From Candidatus Flavonifractor merdigallinarum (lineage in GTDB: Bacteria > Bacillota > Clostridia > Oscillospirales > Oscillospiraceae): DNA of 36,302 nucleotides. How positions within the stretch are numbered: the stretch's first letter is position 1; each line of letters starts with the position of its first letter. The notes beneath the pieces are model-generated. The model worked only from the letters and a program-made list of their open reading frames with translations, was not told where the DNA came from and made no database searches. The stretch is taken from the NCBI GenBank assembly GCA_019115265.1, contig DXDX01000031.1:1-36302 (forward strand), read 5' to 3'. Positions 21,890 to 30,436 of this stretch are shown one piece after another. The position numbers and the translations under genes are program-made.

Positions 21890-22343
21890 GAATGGGCCCG
21901 CCCCAATGGCGGGGTTTTTGTCCTCGCCGGACGGGCGTCCTGCGCGGACAGCGCCCGATTTCTTTTCGCGGAAAAGAAACCGGGGAAAGAAAAGGCGGAG
22001 AGGGGAACTTCTCGTTCCCCTCTCCACTCCCCTCCAAAAGGGCGGCCTTTTCAGGGGGCCGCCCCATTGGGGGTGCAAACTGATAGTTTTTTCTGTGGCA
22101 CTGAGTTAGATATAGACGTCACCTGTCTTGCATGGCAGTACAACACTGTCCTCATAGGCAGAAAGCCTGCTTCAAATGGCACCGGGCTGGCGCAATCCTA
22201 CCGCAGCAGACCTTTAGCCCGGTTGCGCATTGGGGGGAGTGCAGAGGGGGCAGCGCCCCCTCTGCGCTTTCTTTCCCACCGCTTTCTTTGGCAAAGAAAG
22301 CGGTGCCCCCGCTGAGCAAGCGGCCCGCGCGGCGAGCGCAGCT
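21890..22343. repeat. Gene-free stretch with an array of perfect hairpins
   Basis: No credible gene is seen. Perfect inverted repeats follow one another: CCCGCC/GGCGGG (21897-21913, then TTTTT), 9 bp at 21959-21979, 12 bp at 21997-22025, 8 bp at 22040-22064, 8 bp at 22181-22223, 11 bp at 22241-22265, and 13 bp at 22277-22305 (CACCGCTTTCTTT arm). Several have 3- to 5-base loops. They look like interspersed palindromic repeats of this bacterial group. The last may serve as terminator for the WYL-regulator gene ending at 22344. Confidence 0.65.
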
Positions 22344-23339
22344 TCAATTGGGAGTGGGACAAGCGTGGGTTACCGCCTCCAGCTGCTGGCGGTAGTGCTC
22401 CACCGCCCAGTCGGGGCTGAGGAGCTGGGCCCCCGGCCCCAGACCGAAGAGCCAGCCCAGAAACTGGGGGCTCACCACCGCGGTGAGGGAGACGGTGAAG
22501 TGCTCCTCCCCATCGGGAACCAGCATTACCTCTTGACCGAAGCGGTCCAGAATGACGCCGATGAGGCGGCGTTCACAGCGCAGACGGACCTGGGCCTCCC
22601 GGCCACTGAACATGCCGAAGTGCTTTTGTACATACGCCCCGATATCCAGTGCGGCGTACTCCTGCCCGCCGGAGCGGGGGAGGGAGGTGACCGCCAGCTC
22701 GGCCATCTTGTCCACCCGGTAGTGGCGCATCTCCTTGTGCTCGTGGTCATAGCCCGCTAAATAGTAGTTCTCATTGTCCCAGATAAGGGCGTAAGGGGAG
22801 ACCACATAGCGCCGCCCCTCCCGGCGAAAGACCGGGGCCTTTTGCAGATTGAAGTCAAAGTAACGGAACGTCACCGCCCGCCCGGCTGAAATGGCGGTAT
22901 GGAGCTGGTCAATGGTGTAGTATACTGACTCGTTGACTGTCTTGGGCCGGCCTGTAACATAGACCTGGCGCTGGAGCTGCCGGGCCTGGTGGACACTGGC
23001 CAGAGACTCCAGCTTGCGGATAAGAGCCTGGCTCTTGCTGCGGGAGATGAATTTACACGACTGCACCGCGTCCACCAGCAGCTTGAGCTCGGGGAGCTGG
23101 AACAGGCGCTCCCCCACAAACCAGCCCGCCCGGCGGCCCTTCTGGCCCTGAATATCCAGCCCAAATTCCTCCAGCGCGGCCATATCCCGATAAATGCTCT
23201 TGCGCTCGGCGGTAATGCCCAGCGATTCCAGCGCATCGATGAGGGCCTGGGTGGAAATGGGATGATCTTCGTCACTGCGCTCCAGCAAGAGTTGGCGCAG
23301 ATAGAGCAGCTTCAGCTTCTGATTGGCGCTCTTAGCCAT
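22344..23339 (-). CDS. WYL-domain transcriptional regulator
   Basis: The 331-residue product has an N-terminal HTH (KLLYLRQLLLERSDEDHPIS, cited as motif, to SIYRDMAALEEFGLDI, residues about 10-65) and a C-terminal WYL domain (about 140-330) with VSPYALIWDNENYYLAGYD and HYRVDKMAEL. Such proteins sense ligands, often nucleic-acid-derived, and control DNA-damage, phage-defence or metabolic genes. ATG 23339 has AAGGAGG at eight-base spacing. It is divergent from asnS, separated by 186 bases; no defence genes lie next to it. Target unknown, possibly itself. Confidence 0.9.
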   Translation of the reverse strand: MAKSANQKLKLLYLRQLLLERSDEDHPISTQALIDALESLGITAERKSIYRDMAALEEFGLDIQGQKGRRAGWFVGERLFQLPELKLLVDAVQSCKFISRSKSQALIRKLESLASVHQARQLQRQVYVTGRPKTVNESVYYTIDQLHTAISAGRAVTFRYFDFNLQKAPVFRREGRRYVVSPYALIWDNENYYLAGYDHEHKEMRHYRVDKMAELAVTSLPRSGGQEYAALDIGAYVQKHFGMFSGREAQVRLRCERRLIGVILDRFGQEVMLVPDGEEHFTVSLTAVVSPQFLGWLFGLGPGAQLLSPDWAVEHYRQQLEAVTHACPTPN

Positions 23340-23370
23340 GTTTGGGGCCTCCTTCTCTGATGTTGTTTTC

Positions 23371-23394
23371 AGTATACACCCCCATTGGTCCAAT
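23371..23394 (-). promoter_or_regulatory. Probable promoter and palindrome upstream of the WYL regulator
   Basis: TATACT on the minus strand (23376-23371) is a good -10; no strong -35 is seen 16-18 bases upstream. The palindrome ATTGG-T-CCAAT (23384-23394) falls in the spacer and is a possible operator for autoregulation. Confidence 0.4.
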
Positions 23395-23458
23395 AAGAAG
23401 GACTCTTTGCCAACGAAAAGAAGATGGGCCCTTTTTTGTCCAAATGGGAAAGGAACAC

Positions 23459-23486
23459 TTGCAAATTTCCAAAAGAATGGTATACT
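23459..23486 (+). promoter_or_regulatory. asnS promoter
   Basis: TTGCAA (23459-23464), 16-base spacer, TATACT (23481-23486); predicted start near 23493, about 33 bases before the asnS ATG. The leader is too short for a T-box, which many Firmicute aminoacyl-tRNA synthetase genes carry, and none is seen. Confidence 0.75.
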
Positions 23487-23525
23487 AAACGGTGATTTTA
23501 CTTTTAGAAAATGGAGTTGACCACC

Positions 23526-24920
23526 ATGAAACGAACCACTGTCGCGCAGATCTTTGCCGACCAGGCGGCTTTCGGCGGACAGACCGTCACCGTCTGCGGC
23601 TGGGCCCGCACCATCCGGGACATGAAGACCTTCGGCTTCCTCGAGCTCAATGACGGCTCCTGCTTCCGAAACCTTCAGGTTGTCTTTGCCGACAATGAGG
23701 TGGACAATTTCAAGGAGATTGCCAAGAGCAATGTGGGCGCCTCCTTTGTGGTGACCGGCACCGTGGTCCTCACCCCCGACGCCAAGCAGCCTCTGGAGGT
23801 GAGAGCCCAGACCGTCACGGTGGAGGGCCCCTCCACCCCCGACTACCCCCTGCAGAAGAAGCGCCACAGCGTGGAGTACCTGCGCACCATCCAGCACCTG
23901 CGCCCCCGGACCAACCTGTTCTCCGCCGCCTTCCGGGTGCGCTCGGTGGCTGCCCACGCCATCCATTGCTTCTTCCAGGACCGGGGCTTTGTGTATGTGC
24001 ATACCCCCATCATCACCGCCAGCGACTGCGAGGGCGCCGGTGAGATGTTCCAGGTGACCACCCTGGACCAGGAGAACCTGCCCAAGAACCCGGACGGCAC
24101 CGTGGACTACACCAAGGACTTTTTCGGCAAGCGGGCTTCCCTCACCGTCTCCGGCCAGCTCAATGCCGAAAACTTCGCTATGGCCTTCGGCAATGTGTAC
24201 ACCTTCGGCCCCACCTTCCGGGCGGAGAACTCCAACACCCAGCGCCACGCCGCTGAGTTCTGGATGATTGAGCCGGAGATGGCCTTTGCCGACCTCACCG
24301 ACTACATGGACACCGCTGAGGCCATGATCAAGTATATCATCAACACCGTGATGGAGAAGTGCCCCGACGAGATGAACTTCTTCTCCTCCTTTGTGGACAA
24401 GGGCCTGAAGGAGCGGCTGGAGCATGTGGCCTCCTCGGACTTCGCCCGGGTGAGCTACACCGACGCGGTGAAGATTCTGGAGGAGAACAACGACAAGTTT
24501 GACTTCAAGGCCTACTGGGGCTGCGACCTCCAGACCGAGCATGAGCGCTACCTCACCGAGCAGGTGTTCAAGCGTCCGGTGTTTGTCACCGACTATCCCA
24601 AGGAGATCAAGGCGTTCTATATGCGCCTCAACGACGACGGCAAGACGGTGGCCGCCGCCGATTGCCTGGTGCCCGGCATCGGGGAGCTCATCGGCGGCTC
24701 TCAGCGTGAGGAGCGTCTGGAGCTGCTGGAGAGCCGCATCAAAGAGCTGGGCATGAACCCGGAGGACTACTGGTGGTATCTGGATTTGCGGCGCTACGGC
24801 TCCTGCAAGCACGCCGGGTACGGCCTGGGCTTCGAGCGGATGGTGATGTACCTCACCGGCATCAACAACATCCGCGACGTGCTGCCCCACCCCAGAACGG
24901 TGGGCAACGCGGAGTTTTAA
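23526..24920 (+). CDS. asnS: Asparaginyl-tRNA synthetase
   Basis: The 464-residue product charges tRNA-Asn with asparagine in the cytosol. The N-terminal OB-fold (about 10-105; [22 protein letters not shown], in part) binds the anticodon; the class II core follows with motif 2 [24 protein letters not shown] (in part) and motif 3 [15 protein letters not shown]. The [12 protein letters not shown] stretch is typical of AsnRS rather than AspRS. Length is normal. ATG 23526 has TGGAG nine bases upstream; an ATG at 23511 has no site. A strong terminator follows directly. Confidence 0.97.
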   Translation: MKRTTVAQIFADQAAFGGQTVTVCGWARTIRDMKTFGFLELNDGSCFRNLQVVFADNEVDNFKEIAKSNVGASFVVTGTVVLTPDAKQPLEVRAQTVTVEGPSTPDYPLQKKRHSVEYLRTIQHLRPRTNLFSAAFRVRSVAAHAIHCFFQDRGFVYVHTPIITASDCEGAGEMFQVTTLDQENLPKNPDGTVDYTKDFFGKRASLTVSGQLNAENFAMAFGNVYTFGPTFRAENSNTQRHAAEFWMIEPEMAFADLTDYMDTAEAMIKYIINTVMEKCPDEMNFFSSFVDKGLKERLEHVASSDFARVSYTDAVKILEENNDKFDFKAYWGCDLQTEHERYLTEQVFKRPVFVTDYPKEIKAFYMRLNDDGKTVAAADCLVPGIGELIGGSQREERLELLESRIKELGMNPEDYWWYLDLRRYGSCKHAGYGLGFERMVMYLTGINNIRDVLPHPRTVGNAEF

Positions 24921-24929
24921 ACAACCGTT

Positions 24930-24960
24930 AAACGGGCGGCCTGCCAGGCCGCCCGTTTTC
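24930..24960 (+). terminator. asnS terminator
   Basis: Perfect 13-bp stem (24930-24942 and 24946-24958, loop GCC) ending in GTTTTC, ten bases after the asnS stop. Confidence 0.88.
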
Positions 24961-24984
24961 CACAGTGAATACCAGATTTGTGCG

Positions 24985-25026
24985 AAAAAAATCCGCCGGT
25001 CTCTTCGGAGACCGGCGGATTTTTTC
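24985..25026. terminator. Bidirectional terminator between asnS and secG
   Basis: Perfect 19-bp stem capped by a UUCG tetraloop (25004-25007), with A-run and T-run ends. It stops secG transcription on the minus strand and gives asnS a second stop. Confidence 0.93.
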
Positions 25027-25031
25027 TTGGA

Positions 25032-25268
25032 TTACACCAGGCAGAGCACCAGGGCCAGCAGAATGAAGGCCACGGCCACCCACTTGGTCCAGCGGGCCAG
25101 CTTGGCATCCCAGCCCTTGGCCTTGTTCTTGGACATGAAGGTGTCGGCCACACCGGCGATGGCGCCGGACAGACCGGCACTCTTGCCGGACTGGAGCATA
25201 ACCACCATGATGAGCGCCAGATCAATGACGACCAGCACGATGCTGAGCACCAACTTGGGGATATCCAC
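25032..25268 (-). CDS. secG: Protein translocase subunit SecG
   Basis: The 78-residue product has two membrane helices (about 4-24 and 57-77) with the SecG loop VMLQSGKSAGLSGAIAG between them, and the usual length. It supports SecYE-SecA protein export. The start is GTG 25268 (reading DIPKLVLSIVL), preceded by AAAGGAAC at about nine-base spacing; longer in-frame extensions are charged and unlike the family. It appears to be monocistronic. Confidence 0.92.
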   Translation of the reverse strand: MDIPKLVLSIVLVVIDLALIMVVMLQSGKSAGLSGAIAGVADTFMSKNKAKGWDAKLARWTKWVAVAFILLALVLCLV

Positions 25269-25350
25269 GTTACATCGTTCCTTTCGGCCCCGGAGGGCGC
25301 AGATTTCGGATTTTGGGCGCGGCAAATGCGCGCACGAATACGTGACTTTT

Positions 25351-25379
25351 ATCATAGCACAGTTGATGCCCGATTTCAA
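25351..25379 (-). promoter_or_regulatory. secG promoter
   Basis: TTGAAA (25379-25374), 17-base spacer, TATGAT (25356-25351) on the minus strand, with a start near 25345. Confidence 0.75.
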
Positions 25380-25397
25380 GCACTTTTCCGCCCAATT

Positions 25398-27416
25398 TTA
25401 CAGATCCCGCAGAATCCGGCGGCTGCTCCAGCAGGTGGCCAGGAAGTAGAGCCCATAGACCACCAGAATAAAGAGGGCGGTCACCGCCGAGCTGGCCACA
25501 GTGTCCAGTTTTCCCAGCTGGGCAATGACATCGTTGGCGGCCTTCATGCCCACAATGGAGTGGACCACCGCCAGCACCAGCGGCAGGAAGAAGGCCAGAA
25601 AGACCTGGATGTCGGACGAGCGGTCCCGCATCCGCTCCTCCACCCCCAGACGGGACAAAATGCGGTAGCGCTCCACATTGTCGGCGGCCTGGGAGAGCTG
25701 CTGAAGGGCCAACACCGCCGCGCTGGTCACCAGGAAGATGATGCCCAGATAGAGCCCCAGGAAGAGGACCAGCAGCTTGGTGCCCATACTCTCGGCATAG
25801 AGGGAGAGATAGGTGGTCAGGGAGAGGGAGGAGCTCTGCATCTCCTGATGCTGGGCGATGACGTTGTGGAGGTTGTTGATACAGGCCCACAGGGCGTCCT
25901 CTGCCGCGTCAGCGTCCCCGGCGTAGTTGCCCGCTAGGAAATACTGGCAGAAGGCGTACTGGTCCTTGGGCAGAGATTCCAGAAAACCGTCCGGGAAAAT
26001 GAAGAGGCTGGACAGGCGGATGTCGCTGGTGAAGTAGGCGCCGGAGGTGTGAAAATCCGGGTCAGGGGAGTAGGTGACGCCGTCCAGCACGAACTGGGCT
26101 CCGGCCCCCCAGAAGAGGTGGGCGGTCTGATACTCCTCGGTGCCCTCCACCACGCCGTAGGTCCCCGGTTCCAGGGTATAGGGGCCCTTGCCTTGAATGG
26201 CCATCAGGGCGTTGTAGTCCGAGAGGGACATGGCGTATTCCATAACACGATTTTCATAGACCTCACCCTGGACCGTCACCGGCTGGGCCAGAGGAAAATC
26301 CACCACATAGCGGGTGACGGAGGCGTAGGCGGTGAGCTCGCTTTCCGGGTCGAAACCCGCCTCGGCCAGATAGCCCGGCAGCTCCTCCGAAAAGTTTTCA
26401 TACTCGTAATCCTCCACCCGGAGGGTCATGTCCACCGGGGCGTCCCGGCCCACATTGCTCTCCACCGTGTTGTTCACGCCTACCGAGCAGGCAGTGATGC
26501 CAATGGCCAGCAGCAGCAGGAGGCACACCACCGTCATGGAGAGATAGTGTGTGGTGATGCGGGAGTTGAACTGCCGCAGGACGAACATGTTGAGCTCCCG
26601 GTAGTAGAGCTTTTTGTTGCTCTGCCCCAGGCGGAGCAGGAAGCCGGACAGGGAGCGGAAAAACAGCAGCGTGCCCAAGGTTCCCAGCGCCAGCATGAGG
26701 GCAAAGATGCGGTCAATGGTGAGCAGTCCCCGGCGCAGGAGCAGGGTGTAGGCGATGCCCAGCAGCACCGCGCCCAGCAGGAAAAAGACCACCGAGGCCC
26801 AGAGGGACTGGAGCTTTAAGGACTGGTTCTGCCGGTTAGCCTGGAGCAGGCGGATGAGCTTCTGGCGGGCCACCGTCACCACATTGAGCACCATCACCAA
26901 AAGGAAGATGATTCCAAAATAGAGGATGGTTTTGCCCACGCCCTTCCAGGAAAAGACGAAGTAGAACTGCTCTACCCGGATGCGGAAGAGGGCGGCAGTG
27001 AAGGCGGAGAGGGCCTGGGCCAGGAAGAAGCCCAGCACCAGCCCGCATACCAGCGCCGCCAGGCCGATGACCAACGTCTCCAGGGAGAGAAGAAGGGCAA
27101 TGCGGCTGTGCTCCATCCCCAGCAGGAGGTAGGTGCCCAGCTCTTTCTTGCGCCGGCGGAGCAGGAAGCTGTTGGCATACAGGATGAGGAAGGCCAGCAC
27201 CACCGCCACAAAGACGGACACCACGTCCACCAGCTGCAAAATGGCGCCGGTGTAGTTGACGCCCCGCTCGTTGGTGTGGAGGGCCTCCATCACCCACTGG
27301 TTTTCCAGGGAGTTAAAGACGTAAAAGACACACACGCCGAACAGCAGCGTCAGAAAGTAGAGGGAGTAGTCCTTGACGCTGCGGTGGACATTTCTCAGAG
27401 CCAGCTTACAGAACAT
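25398..27416 (-). CDS. BceB-like ABC transporter permease (FtsX family)
   Basis: The 672-residue product has the layout of BceB-type permeases of peptide-antibiotic detoxification modules: a first helix followed by an FtsX-like block (about 15-300, roughly seven to eight helices including ELGTYLLLGMEHSRIALL), one large extracytoplasmic domain of about 200 residues (about 310-510), and a second FtsX-like block (about 530-640; RYRILSRLGVEERMR). ATG 27416 is chosen: GGGAGGTGA lies upstream, inside the end of the ATPase gene, with 11 bases overlapping coding regions. A GTG at 27428 overlaps that binding site. Bce-type permeases usually sit beside a BceRS two-component system; none is adjacent here. 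Confidence 0.85.
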   Translation of the reverse strand: MFCKLALRNVHRSVKDYSLYFLTLLFGVCVFYVFNSLENQWVMEALHTNERGVNYTGAILQLVDVVSVFVAVVLAFLILYANSFLLRRRKKELGTYLLLGMEHSRIALLLSLETLVIGLAALVCGLVLGFFLAQALSAFTAALFRIRVEQFYFVFSWKGVGKTILYFGIIFLLVMVLNVVTVARQKLIRLLQANRQNQSLKLQSLWASVVFFLLGAVLLGIAYTLLLRRGLLTIDRIFALMLALGTLGTLLFFRSLSGFLLRLGQSNKKLYYRELNMFVLRQFNSRITTHYLSMTVVCLLLLLAIGITACSVGVNNTVESNVGRDAPVDMTLRVEDYEYENFSEELPGYLAEAGFDPESELTAYASVTRYVVDFPLAQPVTVQGEVYENRVMEYAMSLSDYNALMAIQGKGPYTLEPGTYGVVEGTEEYQTAHLFWGAGAQFVLDGVTYSPDPDFHTSGAYFTSDIRLSSLFIFPDGFLESLPKDQYAFCQYFLAGNYAGDADAAEDALWACINNLHNVIAQHQEMQSSSLSLTTYLSLYAESMGTKLLVLFLGLYLGIIFLVTSAAVLALQQLSQAADNVERYRILSRLGVEERMRDRSSDIQVFLAFFLPLVLAVVHSIVGMKAANDVIAQLGKLDTVASSAVTALFILVVYGLYFLATCWSSRRILRDL

Positions 27417-28173
27417 CGCCCGAGTCACCTCCCAGCAGGGTCACCACATCAATGATCTTGGTGAAGAAGGCCTTCCGGTCGTCGTTGCCCCGGATCAGCT
27501 CGGTGAAAGGCCGGCCGTCCTTGATGAAGAGGATGCGCCGGCAGTAGCTGGCGGTAAAGGCGTCGTGCGTGACCATGAGGATGGTGGCTTCCTGCTCCCG
27601 GTTGAGGACCTCAAAGCGGTCCAGCAGCAGACGGGCGGACTTGGAGTCCAGCGCGCCGGTGGGCTCGTCAGCCAGAATGAGGGCGGGGTTGGTGATGATG
27701 GCCCGGGCGGCGGCCACCCGCTGGCGCTGTCCGCCGGACATCTGGTAGGGGTATTTGTCCAGACAGTCGGATACGTCCAGCAGCTTGGCGGTCTGTGCCA
27801 CCTGCCGCTCAATCTCCCCCGCCGGGCGGCGCAGGATGGTGAGAGACAGGGCGATGTTCTCCCGTCCGGTGAGGGTGTCCAGCAGGTTGCAGTCCTGAAA
27901 GACGAAGCCCAGCCGCTCCCGGCGGAAGCGGGAGAGGGCCTTGCGGGGGAGTTTGGTGATGTCCTGTTTGTCAATGACAATGCTGCCGCCGGTGACGGTG
28001 TCAATGGTGGCGATGCAGTTGAGCAGGGTGGTCTTGCCGCTGCCCGACGCGCCCATAATGCCCACAAATTCCCCCGCCTGGACGGAAAAGCTCAAATCGT
28101 CAATGGCGCGGGTGACATTGCCCCGGCTCCCATAGTATTTTTGCAGATGGGATACAGTCAAGATGGGTTCCAT
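27406..28173 (-). CDS. BceA-like ABC transporter ATPase
   Basis: The 255-residue product is the ATPase of the MacB/BceA type: Walker A GASGSGKTT (about 42-50), Q-loop FVFQDCNLLDTLTG, signature MSGGQRQRVAAARAI, Walker B LILADEPTGALDSKS, switch His MVTHD. With the overlapping permease gene it forms a two-gene operon likely to protect against cell-envelope-active peptides. GGAGGAATGAGGT upstream of ATG 28173 provides the binding site. A candidate -10 (TAGAAT, about 28202-28197) lies on the minus strand close upstream; a perfect 9-bp inverted repeat (28234-28266) may mark an operator or the end of the PAP2 gene. Confidence 0.9.
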   Translation of the reverse strand: MEPILTVSHLQKYYGSRGNVTRAIDDLSFSVQAGEFVGIMGASGSGKTTLLNCIATIDTVTGGSIVIDKQDITKLPRKALSRFRRERLGFVFQDCNLLDTLTGRENIALSLTILRRPAGEIERQVAQTAKLLDVSDCLDKYPYQMSGGQRQRVAAARAIITNPALILADEPTGALDSKSARLLLDRFEVLNREQEATILMVTHDAFTASYCRRILFIKDGRPFTELIRGNDDRKAFFTKIIDVVTLLGGDSGDVL

Positions 28174-28233
28174 ACCTCATTCCTCCTTGTCTGACCCCAT
28201 TCTACCACCGGTACACCGGGACAGCCATCGAAG

Positions 28234-28266
28234 AACCTTACAGAAAGGTGACACTTTTGTAAGGTT
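28234..28266. repeat. Perfect inverted repeat AACCTTACA / TGTAAGGTT
   Basis: Arms 28234-28242 and 28258-28266 surround a 15-base loop and overlap the PAP2 stop codon. There is no U run, so it is a weak terminator at best; it lies about 35 bases upstream of the putative BceA-like -10 box and could be a regulator site. Confidence 0.5.
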
Positions 28267-28759
28267 ACACCACCCAGAAGCCCACCGCGCCCGCCGCTGC
28301 GGCCATCAGTGCCCCGGCCAGCACGTCGCTGGGGTAGTGGACCCCGCCCAGCACCCGTACCGCCGCCAGCACCAGACCCACCGCCAGAAACACGCTGCCC
28401 AGCGGGGGGCAGAGATACCAGAAGGCCATATCAATCACAAAGACGCTGAACACATGGCGGCTGGGGAAGGATTTTCCGTGTGTGTCCTTGTGGATGAGGG
28501 GGTGGATGTCCAGCGTCTCATAGGGCCGGGGGCGGTTGATTCCCCGGCGCAGCAGGCTGATGAGCACAAAGGACACCCCCGGCACCAGCAGCACTCGCCA
28601 GAAGCGCTCATCCCGCTGGAGGGCCAGCAGGAGAAGGGAGAGGGGATAGCAGACATAGCACAGCCGGGTAAGGAGAAAATTCACCCGGTTCAGGATGGCG
28701 GGGCCGTTGGGATGCCGGGCGATGGGAGCGCTCCAGCGCTCGTATTGCTCTTTGGTCAT
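28265..28759 (-). CDS. PAP2-family membrane phosphatase
   Basis: The 164-residue product is an integral-membrane PAP2 phosphatase (undecaprenyl-diphosphate or lipid phosphate phosphatase type). The three family motifs are seen in order: RRGINRPRPYE, FPSRH and RVLGGVHYPSD. About five membrane helices are present. AAGGAG precedes ATG 28759 at nine-base spacing. Placed next to a BceAB-like transporter, it could contribute to undecaprenyl-phosphate recycling and bacitracin-type resistance, but this is inference from neighbours; no promoter is obvious and it may be read through from rubredoxin only if the intervening terminator leaks. Confidence 0.88.
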   Translation of the reverse strand: MTKEQYERWSAPIARHPNGPAILNRVNFLLTRLCYVCYPLSLLLLALQRDERFWRVLLVPGVSFVLISLLRRGINRPRPYETLDIHPLIHKDTHGKSFPSRHVFSVFVIDMAFWYLCPPLGSVFLAVGLVLAAVRVLGGVHYPSDVLAGALMAAAAGAVGFWVV

Positions 28760-28793
28760 GGATGCAGCTCCTTTTGCAGAATATTTGAGAGAC

Positions 28794-28835
28794 AGAAAAG
28801 GGGCCTGCCACAGATGGTTCTGCGGCAGGCCCCTC
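28794..28835 (-). terminator. Terminator after the rubredoxin gene
   Basis: Arms 28800-28814 and 28819-28833 form a 15-bp stem (one G-T pair, loop ACCA on the minus strand) followed there by TTTTCT. It lies 20 bases after the rubredoxin stop. Confidence 0.88.
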
Positions 28836-28856
28836 TCTTGGCGTGGGTGTGGGGGA

Positions 28857-29015
28857 TTACTCCTTCTCGAACACGTCTTTGCCCAGGCTGCACAGGGGGC
28901 AGACCCAGTCCTCGGGCAGGCTCTCAAAGGGAGTGCCGGGGGCGATGCCGTTGTCGGGATCGCCCACCGCGGGGTCATAGACATACCCGCAAGCGGTACA
29001 GACATACTTATCCAT
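28857..29015 (-). CDS. Rubredoxin
   Basis: The 52-residue product is a one-iron electron carrier with the two rubredoxin knuckles [12 protein letters not shown] and [11 protein letters not shown], providing four cysteine ligands. Length is typical. ATG 29015 has AGGAGAA nearby (ATTCTCCT on the plus strand). It lies 79 bases downstream of the flavodiiron gene on the same strand and is the likely electron donor to it. Confidence 0.96.
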   Translation of the reverse strand: MDKYVCTACGYVYDPAVGDPDNGIAPGTPFESLPEDWVCPLCSLGKDVFEKE

Positions 29016-29093
29016 AGGAAATTCTCCTTTCTGCGTCTCAAGGACGCGAGTCATTTGGGGAAAACGGAGCACCGCTCCGGTGCGCGCGGGAAC

Positions 29094-30278
29094 TTACTTG
29101 GCCAGAGCGGCCACCGACCGGGCGTACTCCGCCATAGCGGTCAGGTCCTCCGGCGTGGGGGTGAAAAGCACCCGGAAGGGCTGTTCTGGGCAGGCCAGCT
29201 TGAGCTGGCTCAGGCGGGTATGAAGCATGCCGGGGGCCTCGCCGCTCCAGCCGTAGGCCCCGAAGGCCCCGGCGGACCGGCCCCGGGTGTTCACCGCGTC
29301 CAGAGAGGTGAGCACATCCCACACGGCCTTGGGGGCGTCCCGGTTGATGGTGGGGGCGCCCACCAGCAGCACATTGGCCTCATTGGCGGCCTGGGCACAG
29401 GCGGCCAGACCCTCCTTCACCACATCCAGGCATTTCACCTCATAGCCGTCGGCCTCCAGCGCCTGAGCGGCGGCGTTGGCCAGGGAGGTGGTGCAGCCAT
29501 AGGCCGAGGCATAAATCACTGCGGCCAGCTTCTTCTCCCGGGGCTGGGGGGTGCTCCAGGTGCGGTAGAGCGCCCGGCACTGTTCCAGCGTCTCGGTGAG
29601 GACGGGGCCGTGGCTGGGACAGACCATCTCCGCCTCCTGGGGGAGCTTGTCCAGTCCGCTCAGCACGGCGGAGGGGAAGGGCCCGAAGATGCCGGCGTAG
29701 TAGTACGCCCGCTCCCCCTCATAGGCGGCCTTATCGTGGATGCGGGAGTCCAGCATGGTGGGCTCGCAGAAGTGGGCCCCCAGGAAGTCACAGGTAAAGG
29801 CCACCTTGTCCGCCGCGTCCCAGGTGAACATGGAGTCGGCCCAGTGGAGCATGGGGGCGGGAATGAACTCCAGCTCCTTGTCGCCCAAATCCAGCTTTTC
29901 CCCCGCCTTTACCACCTGAATGGGGAGGGTGCGGTTGGTGATGTCCTCCAGGTGTTTCTTTCCGGCGGCAGTGGCCAGAATCTTCAGGTTGGGGACCAGC
30001 TCCAGGAGCTTGGCCACACTGCCCGAGTGGTCGGGCTCGTTGTGGTTCATGATGAGGTAGTCCACCTGCTCCACAGGGAGAACCTCTCTGATGTTATCCA
30101 AATATTCCTCAAAATAGTCGGCGTGGACCGTCTCAATGAGGACATTTTTCTCACCGGTCAGCAGATAGGCGTTGTAGGAGGTGCCGTACTTGGCCTCCAT
30201 CACAATGTCAAAGACCCGCAGGGAGGGATTGAGCACGCCCACCGACCAAACGCCGTCTTTCAGCTTGATGGCGCTCAT
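29094..30278 (-). CDS. Flavodiiron protein (A-type flavoprotein, FprA)
   Basis: The 394-residue product reduces O2 to water and/or NO to N2O in anaerobes. The beta-lactamase-like diiron domain (about 1-250) carries ligands in NHNEPDHSG, a His in PMLHWADSM, an Asp in FTCDFLGAHF and His in CPSHGPV. The flavodoxin domain (about 255-390) has the FMN loop YASAYGCT and GAPTINRD. ATG 30278 is chosen because AGAAGG lies seven bases upstream; an ATG two codons earlier (30284) is too close to it. Rubredoxin follows in the same operon. No fused rubredoxin or NADH-oxidoreductase domain. Confidence 0.94.
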   Translation of the reverse strand: MSAIKLKDGVWSVGVLNPSLRVFDIVMEAKYGTSYNAYLLTGEKNVLIETVHADYFEEYLDNIREVLPVEQVDYLIMNHNEPDHSGSVAKLLELVPNLKILATAAGKKHLEDITNRTLPIQVVKAGEKLDLGDKELEFIPAPMLHWADSMFTWDAADKVAFTCDFLGAHFCEPTMLDSRIHDKAAYEGERAYYYAGIFGPFPSAVLSGLDKLPQEAEMVCPSHGPVLTETLEQCRALYRTWSTPQPREKKLAAVIYASAYGCTTSLANAAAQALEADGYEVKCLDVVKEGLAACAQAANEANVLLVGAPTINRDAPKAVWDVLTSLDAVNTRGRSAGAFGAYGWSGEAPGMLHTRLSQLKLACPEQPFRVLFTPTPEDLTAMAEYARSVAALAK

Positions 30279-30310
30279 TTTCATACCTTCTTTCTAGGCT
30301 TTTCGGGTAT

Positions 30311-30339
30311 AGTATGGACGTCTTGCCCACGTTTGTCAA
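30311..30339 (-). promoter_or_regulatory. Promoter of the flavodiiron-rubredoxin operon
   Basis: Perfect TTGACA (30339-30334), 17-base spacer, CATACT (30316-30311) on the minus strand; start near 30304, 26 bases before the ATG. Confidence 0.72.
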
Positions 30340-30363
30340 GGGGGCCGCCTCTATTTCGTCATC

Positions 30364-30392
30364 TTGACTTTCCCAGGCGGGAACGATAGAAT
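30364..30392 (+). promoter_or_regulatory. Promoter of the cysteine desulfurase gene
   Basis: TTGACT (30364-30369), 17-base spacer, TAGAAT (30387-30392); start near 30399, about 38 bases before ATG 30437. It is divergent from the flavodiiron promoter, with about 25 bases between the two -35 boxes. Confidence 0.75.
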
Positions 30393-30436
30393 GAATCTGT
30401 TGTGAAATACCGAAGAAATGAGTGAGTTTGACTGTT

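Noticed and set aside
22081-22230. Cobalamin riboswitch in the hairpin array
   Set aside because: No B12-box-like sequence or canonical core is present on either strand, and no cobalamin gene lies downstream.
23487-23525. T-box leader for asnS
   Set aside because: The predicted leader is only about 33 bases and contains no T-box sequence or terminator.
22344-24890. One very long leftward open frame covering the WYL gene and all of asnS
   Set aside because: Only 22344-23339 codes for protein; the upstream part is the antisense of asnS in a high-GC sequence and has no ribosome binding site or family match.
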